62,257 nucleotides of DNA from assembly GCA_029553165.1 (NCBI GenBank), contig JAKPCT010000087.1, positions 1-62,257 of the forward strand, in the 5' to 3' direction. Below the pieces are notes generated by a model. It ran no database searches and had not been told where the DNA came from. It saw only the letters and a program-made list of their open reading frames with translations. This document shows positions 1 to 7,944 of this stretch, in pieces. Made by a program: the position numbers and the translations under genes. Positions within the stretch are counted from its first letter, which is position 1. Every line of letters starts with the position of its first letter. The DNA is from Bacillota bacterium. GTDB taxonomy: Bacteria; Bacillota; UBA4882; UBA8346.

Positions 1-136
1 AAGGGCCAAGATGAACTCGCTTACGCTCGCCCTTGACATCCTCCAACAGAATGCATAAATGTTATAATTATACAAAAATAAAGAAAGGAGAACCTAACTT
101 AGAAAAGCTAAAAAATTGTCTTGACAAGTGGGGGCA
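1..136. other. Non-coding left edge, possible end of a repeated element
   Basis: No gene is supported here. The first 55 bases carry an imperfect, comparatively GC-rich segment (GCGAGCGTAAGCGAG on the minus strand), followed by AT-rich DNA. This composition contrasts with the following genes and resembles the non-coding end of an insertion element, but no inverted repeat or transposase is visible. The opposite edge of the window cuts a transposase-like frame, so both edges may be repeat borders. That is inference only. Confidence 0.15.
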
Positions 137-289
137 TTATACAATTTCTTCAATTACTGCCCAATTTACACCATCTTCTAATTGTTGATCTAATTCTGTC
201 AGAATGGTAAATGTCATAGTAATATTTTTGTATTGAGGATCGAAATTCTCTTGAAGTTCTTTTAAATCATTTTCTGTTAATAAATTCAT
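137..289 (-). CDS. Small hypothetical protein, 50 aa
   Basis: This is a 50-codon frame starting at ATG 289 and ending at TAA 137-139, with an AAGGTG ribosome binding site seven bases upstream. The product (MNLLTENDLKELQ...NWAVIEEIV) is acidic and soluble, with no signal peptide or membrane segment. It lies about 36 bp downstream of the broken SMI1-type gene on the same strand and could be the last cistron of that group. I do not recognise the family. The ribosome binding site and protein-like composition argue for a real gene, and the short length argues for caution. Confidence 0.5.
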   Translation of the reverse strand: MNLLTENDLKELQENFDPQYKNITMTFTILTELDQQLEDGVNWAVIEEIV

Positions 290-325
290 CTAAACACCTT
301 GTTTCTGATTACAATCACAATTAAA

Positions 326-1121
326 CTACTGGATTTCAGTACCAATAATTCCGCACAGTTCTTGCACCAGTTGGTTTATCTCCAAATAGTCATTTCCGGT
401 AAAATATCCGCTGATGGCAAAACCTAAATGTACGTATAAAGTGGTATTTTCTTTTACTCCAATATAGTGCCATTTATCAGAAAACCAGGTCTTTGTAATA
501 TTTTTTTCGGGCATATGCATCAACCACGGCTAAGATGTCATCTGTTTGAAGATGTTTCTTTGTCAGTTCTAATTTTATTTTGTTAGTGCCAAAATAGATA
601 GTATCCTTAAAATAATGTCTTCCGTATTTTGCAAATGCAATCTGGAATAACATCTTTTCAAAATTTTCAGAAAATCCGTCAACCCCATAGGTAACGTCAA
701 AATTAGTTGTAATAATATGTGTTCCGTCATTTTGATAGGTGATATAATACTCTGCTTCCATCTCATTTAAGAAAAACAGTAACTGGTTAGGCTTCAGTTC
801 AAAATCTTCATACAATCGCTTTCCATATCTTGTATAATGCGCAATAATCTCATTAATATTTGCTGTACCACAAAGAGAACCTGATAGTAACCCGCCATCA
901 TTTACCCCCATCTGCTTTAAAAACCATAGATATGCTTCCGGGAGTTCGTAGCCATTTTGGACAATCGGTGATACTTCCTTAAGTCTTCTGATCTGCTCTT
1001 CTGTTGCAGGCGTGATTTTTTTACTCCAACTATCATCAACAGTGTTAATGAAATTGGATAAAACTTTGAATCGATCATCATACTTTTGAACAATATCCAG
1101 ATAATTATTTCTATGTTTCAT
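326..1121 (-). pseudogene. SMI1/KNR4 (SUKH)-type immunity-like protein, frameshifted
   Basis: The first frame runs from ATG 1121 (AAGGGA site upstream) to a stop at 477 and carries a SUKH-like section near residues 40-120, with LPEAYLWFLKQMG in the usual place of the family's L-P-x-x-Y-x-x-F-L motif. The protein continues in another frame to 326: removing one A from the seven-A run at 501-507 joins DAYARK to NITKTWFSDKWHY and on to ...CGIIGTEIQ, giving about 264 residues. SUKH proteins are mostly immunity factors for polymorphic toxins. No toxin gene is adjacent. The break may be genuine decay or a homopolymer base-calling error. The downstream part read alone has no good ribosome binding site. 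Confidence 0.65.
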
Positions 1122-1191
1122 GGTTGTCCCTTTTCATTAATTTTTTGAACGGTGGTAACCATCATCATCTTTATAATGGGTAACGGCGTAG

Positions 1192-1734
1192 TTAATTGGT
1201 CTTGTTGTTTTGTTGATTAATAATCAATTCGTCATAGATCTTATTAAAATCAGTATAAAATTTTTGAAACACATCATCAACAATGCCCTTTTTGATATAG
1301 CTTTGATGCAACAGTCCGTCTCTATCATTGAATATAATCCGGGCCAAATCTTCTTCAGATTCAACTAAGAACACTTTGTAATTGTAAAAAATATCGATAT
1401 TCATACTGATGTCAAATCTAGCCCACATCTCTTCTTCTGCAAGCTCATTGTATTGCGGATTGCCTTCACCATATAAAGTACTGCTTAATATATTAAATAC
1501 TTCTTTTAGTCCCAATTCAAACAGCTTTTGATGTCCTCTGTTTCCATTGTCGTTTACCAAATATGGGATTCTCCAAAGCAGGTCACTCAAAGTGGCCCCT
1601 TCATCGTAGTCACCTATTTGGATCCCTTGAATCCAGTAACAAAACTTGCCATATAAGAAATTTTAATAGACGCTGGTAACTTCATATTCGATGGCAAAGA
1701 ATTCTTTATTACCAATAAGCCTTTTTATCTTCAA
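1192..1734 (-). pseudogene. Immunity 42 (Imm42)-like gene with in-frame TAA
   Basis: The longest ATG/TTG-started frame here (from 1590) lacks the beginning of the family. Reading upstream in the same frame recovers it: IGNKEFFAIEYE, then an in-frame TAA at 1663-1665, then NFLYGKFCYWIQGIQIGDYD and VNDNGNRGHQKLF, the typical Imm42 order as I know it. A TTG at 1732-1734 preceded by GGTGGA is a plausible original start, giving 180 codons. Imm42 proteins are predicted immunity factors of polymorphic toxin systems. With the stop, only a shortened protein from an internal start could be made. The family call rests on recalled motifs. Confidence 0.6.
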
Positions 1735-1867
1735 TTGTTTCCACCGCATCAATAACAGTATAAATCTATAGCTCTGTTTTTTCGGAAGTAAATTGCTGAA
1801 ATCGTCTGTCCACTGCAGACAATCCATAAATTACTAAATATCTAAGAAAATAAAGAAAGCCAAGCAT
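1709..1867 (-). pseudogene. Remnant of a small gene upstream of the Imm42-like gene
   Basis: A protein-like frame begins near ATG 1865-1867 (MLGFLYFLRYLVIYGLSAVD, then RRFQQFTSEKTEL), meets a TAG at 1766-1768, and continues as IYTVIDAVETIEDKKAYW to a TAA at 1709-1711. It overlaps the 5' end of the Imm42-like gene by 26 bp in another frame. The continuous protein-like character across the stop suggests a decayed cistron of the same immunity-type group. I do not recognise the family. A chance open stretch cannot be excluded. Confidence 0.3.
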
Positions 1868-1893
1868 ACTTCCGACAGACGAGTTTAATTATG

Positions 1894-2226
1894 TTATGTA
1901 AAATTAATATCCGTATTATAATTATTTTTAAAAAATCTTTGGATGTTATTGATGACCTCTTCCTTTTCTTGAGGGGTTAGCTTCGTCCCAGTATTCCACT
2001 TTTTTATGGTCTCAATAAAGACAACATTATGGGGAAGAGAGATTTCACAGATAAAAGCCCGGTCATTTTCCTGGTAAAACAGCTGCTCTCCCCGGTTTAA
2101 TATCTTTAGATAGACCTTTGAATCTTCCGTATCTTTAACTAAGAAGGCGGATTCATTCTTCGCTTTTAATTCCTGGATATGTTCATATTCGAGTTCCGCA
2201 GCCAGATTCTTAAATTTTTTGGCCAT
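1894..2226 (-). CDS. Hypothetical protein, immunity-like, 110 aa
   Basis: The frame starts at ATG 2226 behind GGGAGAT with good spacing. The product is a charged, soluble protein of 110 residues without signal or membrane segments. Its last 45 residues (IKKWNTGTKLTPQEKEEVIN onward) follow the same plan as the end of the small Imm74-like protein at 14959-15168: a Trp, a loop, then an acidic helix and a final beta strand. That similarity and the neighbours suggest another immunity-type protein. This is inference, as no family can be named from sequence alone. Confidence 0.6.
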   Translation of the reverse strand: MAKKFKNLAAELEYEHIQELKAKNESAFLVKDTEDSKVYLKILNRGEQLFYQENDRAFICEISLPHNVVFIETIKKWNTGTKLTPQEKEEVINNIQRFFKNNYNTDINFT

Positions 2227-2322
2227 TTCTAATTTATCTCCCTAAAATTACTACGGTCGAGATGTTTGAATTCTCTTTTCTTGAATATCTCTTTTTTAAG
2301 AGTCGGCATTCTTCCGCTGTGA

Positions 2323-2853
2323 TTAATAAGCTAATGACTGCCTCTTCCACTCCCCTGTCTCCAAATCCAGAGTAAAATTCCAGTCGTTTCTTCCAAACTT
2401 GTCTTGAGTAAGTTTATTTCCTTGGCACACAACATTTATTTCCGGACCAATCTCACCAAGACGATAGAATGTATATCCTGCCGGCGACAGGTACTCTTTA
2501 AGTAGGTCGCCTTGAAAATTATATTCTCTTAATCTACTGTCGTCACCTTCTCCGACAAGGACCAAAAATCTTTGATTGTTGTAAATGGCCAAATCTTGTA
2601 TTGAAGGTATTTTAATTATTTTTGGTCCCGGATTAAAGACTGTTACTGTCTCTGTAGCTATACAATATGAAAGGAGCAACTTACCTTCAAAGTTTACATA
2701 TTGGTACTCATATCTACCATCGTGATCAATTTCAATATAAATTGTGTTATAATCTACCGATGCAAATTCTATTCCTTCCCTGGAATAGTTAAAAAATTTC
2801 CCATTATAGCACCATGTAACTTCAGAGTTATTGTATTCAATTTCTATTTCCAT
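2323..2853 (-). CDS. Hypothetical beta-rich protein, 176 aa
   Basis: The start at ATG 2853 has GAAGGAG upstream. The protein is rich in Tyr, Ile, Val and Gly with alternating hydrophobic strands (for example TIYIEIDHDGRYEYQYV and RFLVLVGEGDDSRLREYNF), which suggests a small beta-sheet or propeller-like fold. There is no signal peptide. It lies downstream of the VWA gene and the 101-residue protein on the same strand, and upstream of the immunity-like genes. I do not recognise the family. It may be an accessory gene of either group. Confidence 0.6.
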   Translation of the reverse strand: MEIEIEYNNSEVTWCYNGKFFNYSREGIEFASVDYNTIYIEIDHDGRYEYQYVNFEGKLLLSYCIATETVTVFNPGPKIIKIPSIQDLAIYNNQRFLVLVGEGDDSRLREYNFQGDLLKEYLSPAGYTFYRLGEIGPEINVVCQGNKLTQDKFGRNDWNFTLDLETGEWKRQSLAY

Positions 2854-2906
2854 CGGTAGTATTAGACTCCTTCTCGATACATAATGTATATCAAATCAAT
2901 ATAACT

Positions 2907-3212
2907 TCATTTTAAACATTCGATTACCAGGGCATCCAATTCGACCCAAATATCTTCTAACCGCTTAGCGATCTCCGGTAAAGGTCCATTTTTATCTTTG
3001 AAGCTAAGGAAGACGTTTCTGATCATCTGCGGGGTGCAGTATAAATATAAAGCCAATTCTTTGTCGATAACCTGGTTATTTTGCCATTCGGTTGCAAGCT
3101 CTTTCAATAAGTTGCATAGCTCTTGATATTGTTGTTCGTCAATCCGCATTTTGGATAGTACTTCATCAATAAATTTATTGTTTTTTATTTTTTCTTTTAA
3201 TATTAGATTCAT
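2907..3212 (-). CDS. Hypothetical helical protein, 101 aa
   Basis: The frame could begin at 3227, but a GGGGGAGG site lies five bases before ATG 3212, so MNLILKEKIKNNKF is the preferred start. The protein is predicted all-helical and acidic, with no cysteine pairs or membrane segments. It follows the VWA gene by 44 bp on the same strand and may be the last cistron of the MoxR/VWA unit. No family is recognised. Confidence 0.6.
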   Translation of the reverse strand: MNLILKEKIKNNKFIDEVLSKMRIDEQQYQELCNLLKELATEWQNNQVIDKELALYLYCTPQMIRNVFLSFKDKNGPLPEIAKRLEDIWVELDALVIECLK

Positions 3213-3256
3213 ACAATCCTCCCCCATATATCTATAAAAACTTATATTACACTTCT

Positions 3257-4453
3257 CTATTTATTCTTCTTCAATCTTTCCGCCAGTGCGTTTAAATCAT
3301 AGCCTTTTAACGCACCTTCCAACAGTTCCGGAAGGAGTGTCGGCGTACAGGCAAAACAAGGAATTCCGATTTTGGACAGCTTTCGGGCCAGTTCTTCATC
3401 ATAGGATGGTACTCCTCTGTCTGACAATGCCAGCAGGCAGATTATTTTTACTCCGGACTCGTGCATCTCTTCCATTCGCTTGATCAACGAAGCCTGATTT
3501 CCACCTTCGTACAAATCCGAGAGCAGGATAAACAAAGTATTGGCAGGATCAGTAATGAACTGTTGACAATAGGCTACCGATTTGTTGATATCGGTTCCTC
3601 CGCCAAGCTGGATTCCAAAGAGCATATCTACCGGATCATTGCCGTATTCTTCGGTCAGGTCTACGATAGCAGTATCGAAAGCAACAATTCGGGTATTTAA
3701 TGAGGCGATACTGGCCAAAATGGAGCCGGTGATCGAACCGTAGATGATTGATTCGGCCATCGAACCGCTCTGGTCCATGTCCAAAATGATATTCCACTTA
3801 TTCATCTGTTTGGCCCGGTCAAAGAAGAAGAACCGTTCCGGAACGAGTTTATTATGTTCGCGGTTATAATTCTTTAAGTTACGGTTTATGGTATATTTCC
3901 AGTCAATACTGACAGCGCTGGGGATTGGAGAATGGTTGCGTTTATTTAGAGCGCCGGAAATAGCCTTCCGCAAATCGTTTTCCAGTCTCCGGTTGATATC
4001 TTCTACTACCATTTTCACAAGTTGCCGGGCAGTTTCCTTGGTCTTTTCAGGAATCTTCCCCTTTAAGGACATGAAGGTTGCAACCAGGTCAAGATCCGGT
4101 TGAACATTTTTCAATACTTCCGGTTCAAACAACAGTTGTTTGAGTCCCTTCTTCTCAATAGCATCGGTCTGAATAACCGAAACTACGTCTTCGGTAAAAT
4201 AAGTACGGATGTCAGCAAGCCATTTCGCGATCTTTGGAGCAGAAGCCCCCTTTCCCGCAGAACGCGACGTGGAGAGTAAATCCTCACTTGAAGAGGACTT
4301 ATCATATATTGCCGCCAGAGCTTCATCCATAACAAGTTCATCATTATTAAGCTTAATTCCCGTTTCCGTAAAGGAATCCAAGATTTCTTTACTGGATTCG
4401 CCTAAGATCAGTCTCCAGCGTTTGATCTTGTCCATATCTGCCATCATAATCAT
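3257..4453 (-). CDS. VWA domain (CoxE-like) protein of a MoxR/VWA unit
   Basis: This 398-residue protein has a helical N-terminal half and a C-terminal von Willebrand factor A domain from about residue 218. The metal-ion-dependent adhesion site is complete: DQSGS at 227-231, Thr287 in GGGTD and Asp313 in LLSDLYEGG. Such VWA proteins pair with MoxR-type AAA+ ATPases and are thought to recruit substrates for remodelling. The start ATG overlaps the stop of the upstream DUF5682 gene (ATGA), so the two are translationally coupled. ATG at 4447 or 4444 is possible as an alternative start. The substrate is unknown. The family call is firm and the role is inferred from MoxR/VWA pairs. Confidence 0.88.
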   Translation of the reverse strand: MIMMADMDKIKRWRLILGESSKEILDSFTETGIKLNNDELVMDEALAAIYDKSSSSEDLLSTSRSAGKGASAPKIAKWLADIRTYFTEDVVSVIQTDAIEKKGLKQLLFEPEVLKNVQPDLDLVATFMSLKGKIPEKTKETARQLVKMVVEDINRRLENDLRKAISGALNKRNHSPIPSAVSIDWKYTINRNLKNYNREHNKLVPERFFFFDRAKQMNKWNIILDMDQSGSMAESIIYGSITGSILASIASLNTRIVAFDTAIVDLTEEYGNDPVDMLFGIQLGGGTDINKSVAYCQQFITDPANTLFILLSDLYEGGNQASLIKRMEEMHESGVKIICLLALSDRGVPSYDEELARKLSKIGIPCFACTPTLLPELLEGALKGYDLNALAERLKKNK

Positions 4454-6795
4454 ATATCTCCAAAATCAAAATCATTTAATTCCGCTAAAGTATCTTCTTC
4501 CTCTGCAGTAAGTTCTCTGTTAAGAATGTCGGAGGTTTCATCAGCGTTTAAACCCCATATTTCGCCAAGGTTCTCACAGATGCTGCGTTTTTCGGAAACA
4601 TTAAAATCTCCGAATGTCCTTCTTAAGAAGACCAAAGCCCGTTTGAACTGTTCTTGATCAAGCCAGCTCACATACTCGTCGATCTGCTTCCACAAACCGG
4701 TTCTGGTTATCAACGCGTACCTGTTCCGCAGTGACAGACCTTCGAACCAACCGGCCCCAAGATCGGCTTCGATTCCGGGAGAGAGTCTTCGGGAAACTTC
4801 CTGAGAGAGTTTTTCATTGTTGATAAGGTTTCTCTCTAACAGGATCGAGCACGCAAGTCCTGACAGTTTGGGATTACGATCGTCTCTTTCGGATAATTCG
4901 GTCAGTTTTTTGATCCATAAGTCTTCGGCGACAGTATCATAATACTCCAAAGCGATTTGATTTAAGATGTTGATTGAATCAGCTACTTGAGTTGCAGCCT
5001 GATTATCACAATTTGCAGCATCGAGCAACAATAAGGTTGCTCTTAAAAACAACTGTTGCAATAACGGGATCAGTTTTGATGAGTCAAACCTCCTGATATC
5101 CCCGTAACTGATAACTTGCGCCAATTGAAATGCTGCCAACGCAGCTTCATTGAATGCTCCTGTATCGACAGACAGTTTTTGCAGCACTTCCCTTGCCTGT
5201 TCCATCGACTCCATCATGCCGCATTCACATGCCTGACGGACTACCAAAGCCGCTTCTTCGATCTTTTGGCAGTTCTCCAACCGCTCCTTAAAGGCAAAGG
5301 CTGTAGCCAATTCTACCGTCTCTCCCTTTAATACTGCTTCCACCAGTTCGATCTCCGCTTCAGGCGTCCAGCGCAAGACCCACGATTCTGCCCAGGTTGC
5401 GGCCTCCTGACTGCGCGGATTATACTTCTGAAAACTGATATTTAAAACCCTGAGTCTGTGGAGGAAGAACGACCGATTTAAATCCAGAAATGCTGCTTCT
5501 TCCGATTTGACTCTGCGGTTTTCACGTAAGTCCAGATCCAAGTCTGTTGCAACCGGAGATTTGTACTTTTCAAGCTTGAGCCGTTTAAGTTCCCGATAGA
5601 AGTCATCCTGAATCGAAGTACGGCTTATCCCTTCCGGAAGAGCGCCTATTTCCGTCCCTACTTCAATCTGCACCATAGCCTCGGAAACCACTGACAACTC
5701 GCCATATCCGAGGCAGGTTACTGCCGCATCTCGTAAATCCTTCAGGGTTGGCGCACTGCCTTCATGCATCGCGGCCAGAGTATTGGCAAGCCGAACTGCT
5801 TCGATTACCTCTGCTGAAGACCGATGAGTACCGTTATCCCTCAAAAAGGAGGCAATTGCCGAAAAATAAGTATAGGGCAGTTTCTCCAAGTCACCTGCCT
5901 TCAGGCAATTCCACATCATACCGTAATAAGCCGGTGCAATATTGCCTGCGCCATAACCTGCCCGGGAAGATAAGCGGTAGAAGGAATAGGGCATTAATGT
6001 CAGTTTGGTTTTTACTCTTGGGAGGCTTAAGAATTCTTCTTCGGTCATAGGCGCCAGGTCTTCCATCAGTGCCGGTGAATGGTAAGCTCCTGTAACCACT
6101 ACGATCTTTTCTGGTTGATGCCCTGCTTCGATTGTGGCAAGAATTCTTTTTTTCATGTAAGCTTCCCGAAGGAGGTTCTTAGCCATTTCAACAGGATCAT
6201 TCCGTAACAGTTCCCTGATGCTCTTGCCAAATTCTAAGGCAGCCAGACGGTAAGCTTCGTGGTTTTGATTGTGTTCAAAATACCGTTCCCAGTAAGTATC
6301 ATGGTCTTCTTCGCCCGCCAATAAAGCCCATTTTTCATAGATGGAATTAATTTCTGCTGCCAAATTAACTTCCGGTTCGCTCTCTGAGTCATTGTCTTCA
6401 TGATCCGGGTCAATTTCATCATCTTCCGAACTAATTTCCGCCTCTTTTCTTACGGAATATTCAAGACTGATGAAGACATCGGAAGGCAGATCAATAAACT
6501 CAGCATGGACATTGTTCTTTTTTGCCCAAACCAATGCCTGATATTCAGGGGAATAATCGGCAAAAGGATACATAAGCGTTCTTACGGGCAACTCTTCCGT
6601 ATAAGCCAATATTGCGATCGGAGGTTTGGTGTCGTTGCTGGTAAAATATTCGATCTGGTCATTGGCATCAGACAACCCTTCAACAAGAACCGCTGTGGGT
6701 TTGATTTCATCTAAAAATTTCGATAACTGGTAAGCACCGGTAGGCGATAAGTGCCTTACGCCAAAAAAATGCGGTGATTTCGTTGTTTGTTTCAC
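4450..6795 (-). CDS. DUF5682 family protein
   Basis: This 781-residue protein begins with FFGVRHLSPTGAYQL and VLVEGLSDAND, followed by RTLMYPFADYSPEYQALVWA, all hallmarks of DUF5682. A later segment, IVVVTGAYHSPALM, recalls the V-x-G-x-x-H motifs of TraB/ChaN/EreA-type hydrolase-like folds, though that link is inference. The rest is mostly helical. The start is GTG 6795, spaced eight bases from AAGGAG, and it overlaps the MoxR stop by 4 bp (GTGA). In known genomes DUF5682 genes sit with MoxR, VWA and SWIM genes, as here. The biochemical function is undescribed. Confidence 0.85.
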   Translation of the reverse strand: MKQTTKSPHFFGVRHLSPTGAYQLSKFLDEIKPTAVLVEGLSDANDQIEYFTSNDTKPPIAILAYTEELPVRTLMYPFADYSPEYQALVWAKKNNVHAEFIDLPSDVFISLEYSVRKEAEISSEDDEIDPDHEDNDSESEPEVNLAAEINSIYEKWALLAGEEDHDTYWERYFEHNQNHEAYRLAALEFGKSIRELLRNDPVEMAKNLLREAYMKKRILATIEAGHQPEKIVVVTGAYHSPALMEDLAPMTEEEFLSLPRVKTKLTLMPYSFYRLSSRAGYGAGNIAPAYYGMMWNCLKAGDLEKLPYTYFSAIASFLRDNGTHRSSAEVIEAVRLANTLAAMHEGSAPTLKDLRDAAVTCLGYGELSVVSEAMVQIEVGTEIGALPEGISRTSIQDDFYRELKRLKLEKYKSPVATDLDLDLRENRRVKSEEAAFLDLNRSFFLHRLRVLNISFQKYNPRSQEAATWAESWVLRWTPEAEIELVEAVLKGETVELATAFAFKERLENCQKIEEAALVVRQACECGMMESMEQAREVLQKLSVDTGAFNEAALAAFQLAQVISYGDIRRFDSSKLIPLLQQLFLRATLLLLDAANCDNQAATQVADSINILNQIALEYYDTVAEDLWIKKLTELSERDDRNPKLSGLACSILLERNLINNEKLSQEVSRRLSPGIEADLGAGWFEGLSLRNRYALITRTGLWKQIDEYVSWLDQEQFKRALVFLRRTFGDFNVSEKRSICENLGEIWGLNADETSDILNRELTAEEEDTLAELNDFDFGDI

Positions 6796-7883
6796 GCATT
6801 CATCTCCTTACAGGCATTGTAAAGGTCACGCCACTCCGAACCGCGTTTTTTCAAGACGTTATCGAGATACTCCCGCCATACCAGTTTGTCCTTCTCTTCA
6901 TCCTTTACAATGGCTCCCTGGAGTCCGGCGGCAATATCTTCACTGGTAATTTTGCCTTTTCCGAAACAGGCTGCCAGGGCCATACTGTTGGTTAGCAGCG
7001 AGATCGCCTCAGCAGTTGAGATAACGCCACTCGGTGGTTTGATCTTTTCCTTGCTGTCGAGTGTCATTCCATTGCGGAGTTCACGGAAGATTGTAACAAC
7101 CTTAACAATTGCATCATCGGCAGGGAGCGCCGCCTGAAGCTCTAAGTTCACTGCCAGTTCCTTGACACGTTTTCTGACAATTTCAATTTCGGTTTCAATA
7201 TCTCCCGGTGTAGGCAACACAATAATGTTAAACCTCCGTTTTAACGCGGAAGACATATCATTGACACCCCTGTCTCTCGTGTTTGCCGTGGCAATGATTG
7301 AAAAGCCTTTGGCTGCAGGAATTTCATACCCCAGCTCCGGAATGGAGATTCTCTTTTCCGAAAGAATCGAGATCAAAGCATCCTGGACTTCGGAAGCGCA
7401 CCTTGATATTTCTTCAAATCTGGCAATTCCGCCACATTCCATCGCCCGAAATATCGGGCTTTTTACTAATGCTTCCCTGGACGGACCGTTAGCAATCAGC
7501 ATGGCATAATTCCATGAATAGCGGATCTGTTCTTCGGTTGTTCCTGCCGTCCCCTGAATCACCTTGGTGGAATCTCCATGGATCGCTGCGCTGAGATGTT
7601 CTGAAAGCCATGATTTGGCTGTACCCGGTTCCCCGATCAGTAATAGGGCTCTGTCGGTTAACAAGGTTGAGATTGCAACTTCGACCAGTCGTCTGTTGCC
7701 GATGTACTTTGGCGAAATCTCCACCCCTTTAACCTTACCACCGGTGATATAAGTTAAGACCGAACGGGGGGACATCTTCCATCCGGTTGGGATACGTTCA
7801 GTCTCCGCGCTAATCAATACTTCAATTTCATGGGCGTACATCTGTTCAGCCGGTAACCTTAGGACATTATCTAACTCCGACAT
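6792..7883 (-). CDS. MoxR-type AAA+ ATPase
   Basis: From ATG 7883 the protein has 363 residues. The AAA+ core is clear: Walker A GEPGTAKS at about 84-91, Walker B IARFEE at about 153-158, sensor-1 TANTRDRG around 199-206, and an arginine-rich ALKRRFN segment behind it. MoxR ATPases remodel protein complexes and typically act with a VWA partner, present two genes downstream. The longest frame starts at 7889, directly against AGGAGG. The ATG at 7883 is six bases away from that site and is the better start. Coupled overlaps with DUF5682 and VWA indicate one transcript. Confidence 0.92.
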   Translation of the reverse strand: MSELDNVLRLPAEQMYAHEIEVLISAETERIPTGWKMSPRSVLTYITGGKVKGVEISPKYIGNRRLVEVAISTLLTDRALLLIGEPGTAKSWLSEHLSAAIHGDSTKVIQGTAGTTEEQIRYSWNYAMLIANGPSREALVKSPIFRAMECGGIARFEEISRCASEVQDALISILSEKRISIPELGYEIPAAKGFSIIATANTRDRGVNDMSSALKRRFNIIVLPTPGDIETEIEIVRKRVKELAVNLELQAALPADDAIVKVVTIFRELRNGMTLDSKEKIKPPSGVISTAEAISLLTNSMALAACFGKGKITSEDIAAGLQGAIVKDEEKDKLVWREYLDNVLKKRGSEWRDLYNACKEMNA

Positions 7884-7944
7884 CTGCATCCTCCTTAAAA
7901 ATTATTTTCAGTAAGTCTTTTAATTTAGTCCTTAGTTTCTTTTT

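Noticed and set aside
326-523. Separate 65-residue gene downstream of the SMI1-type gene
   Set aside because: It has no ribosome binding site and continues the upstream protein across an A7 run, so it was merged into one pseudogene.
1663-1665. Stop-codon readthrough or recoding in the Imm42-like gene
   Set aside because: TAA is used as the normal stop in many genes here, and no recoding structure is visible. Simple mutation is more likely.
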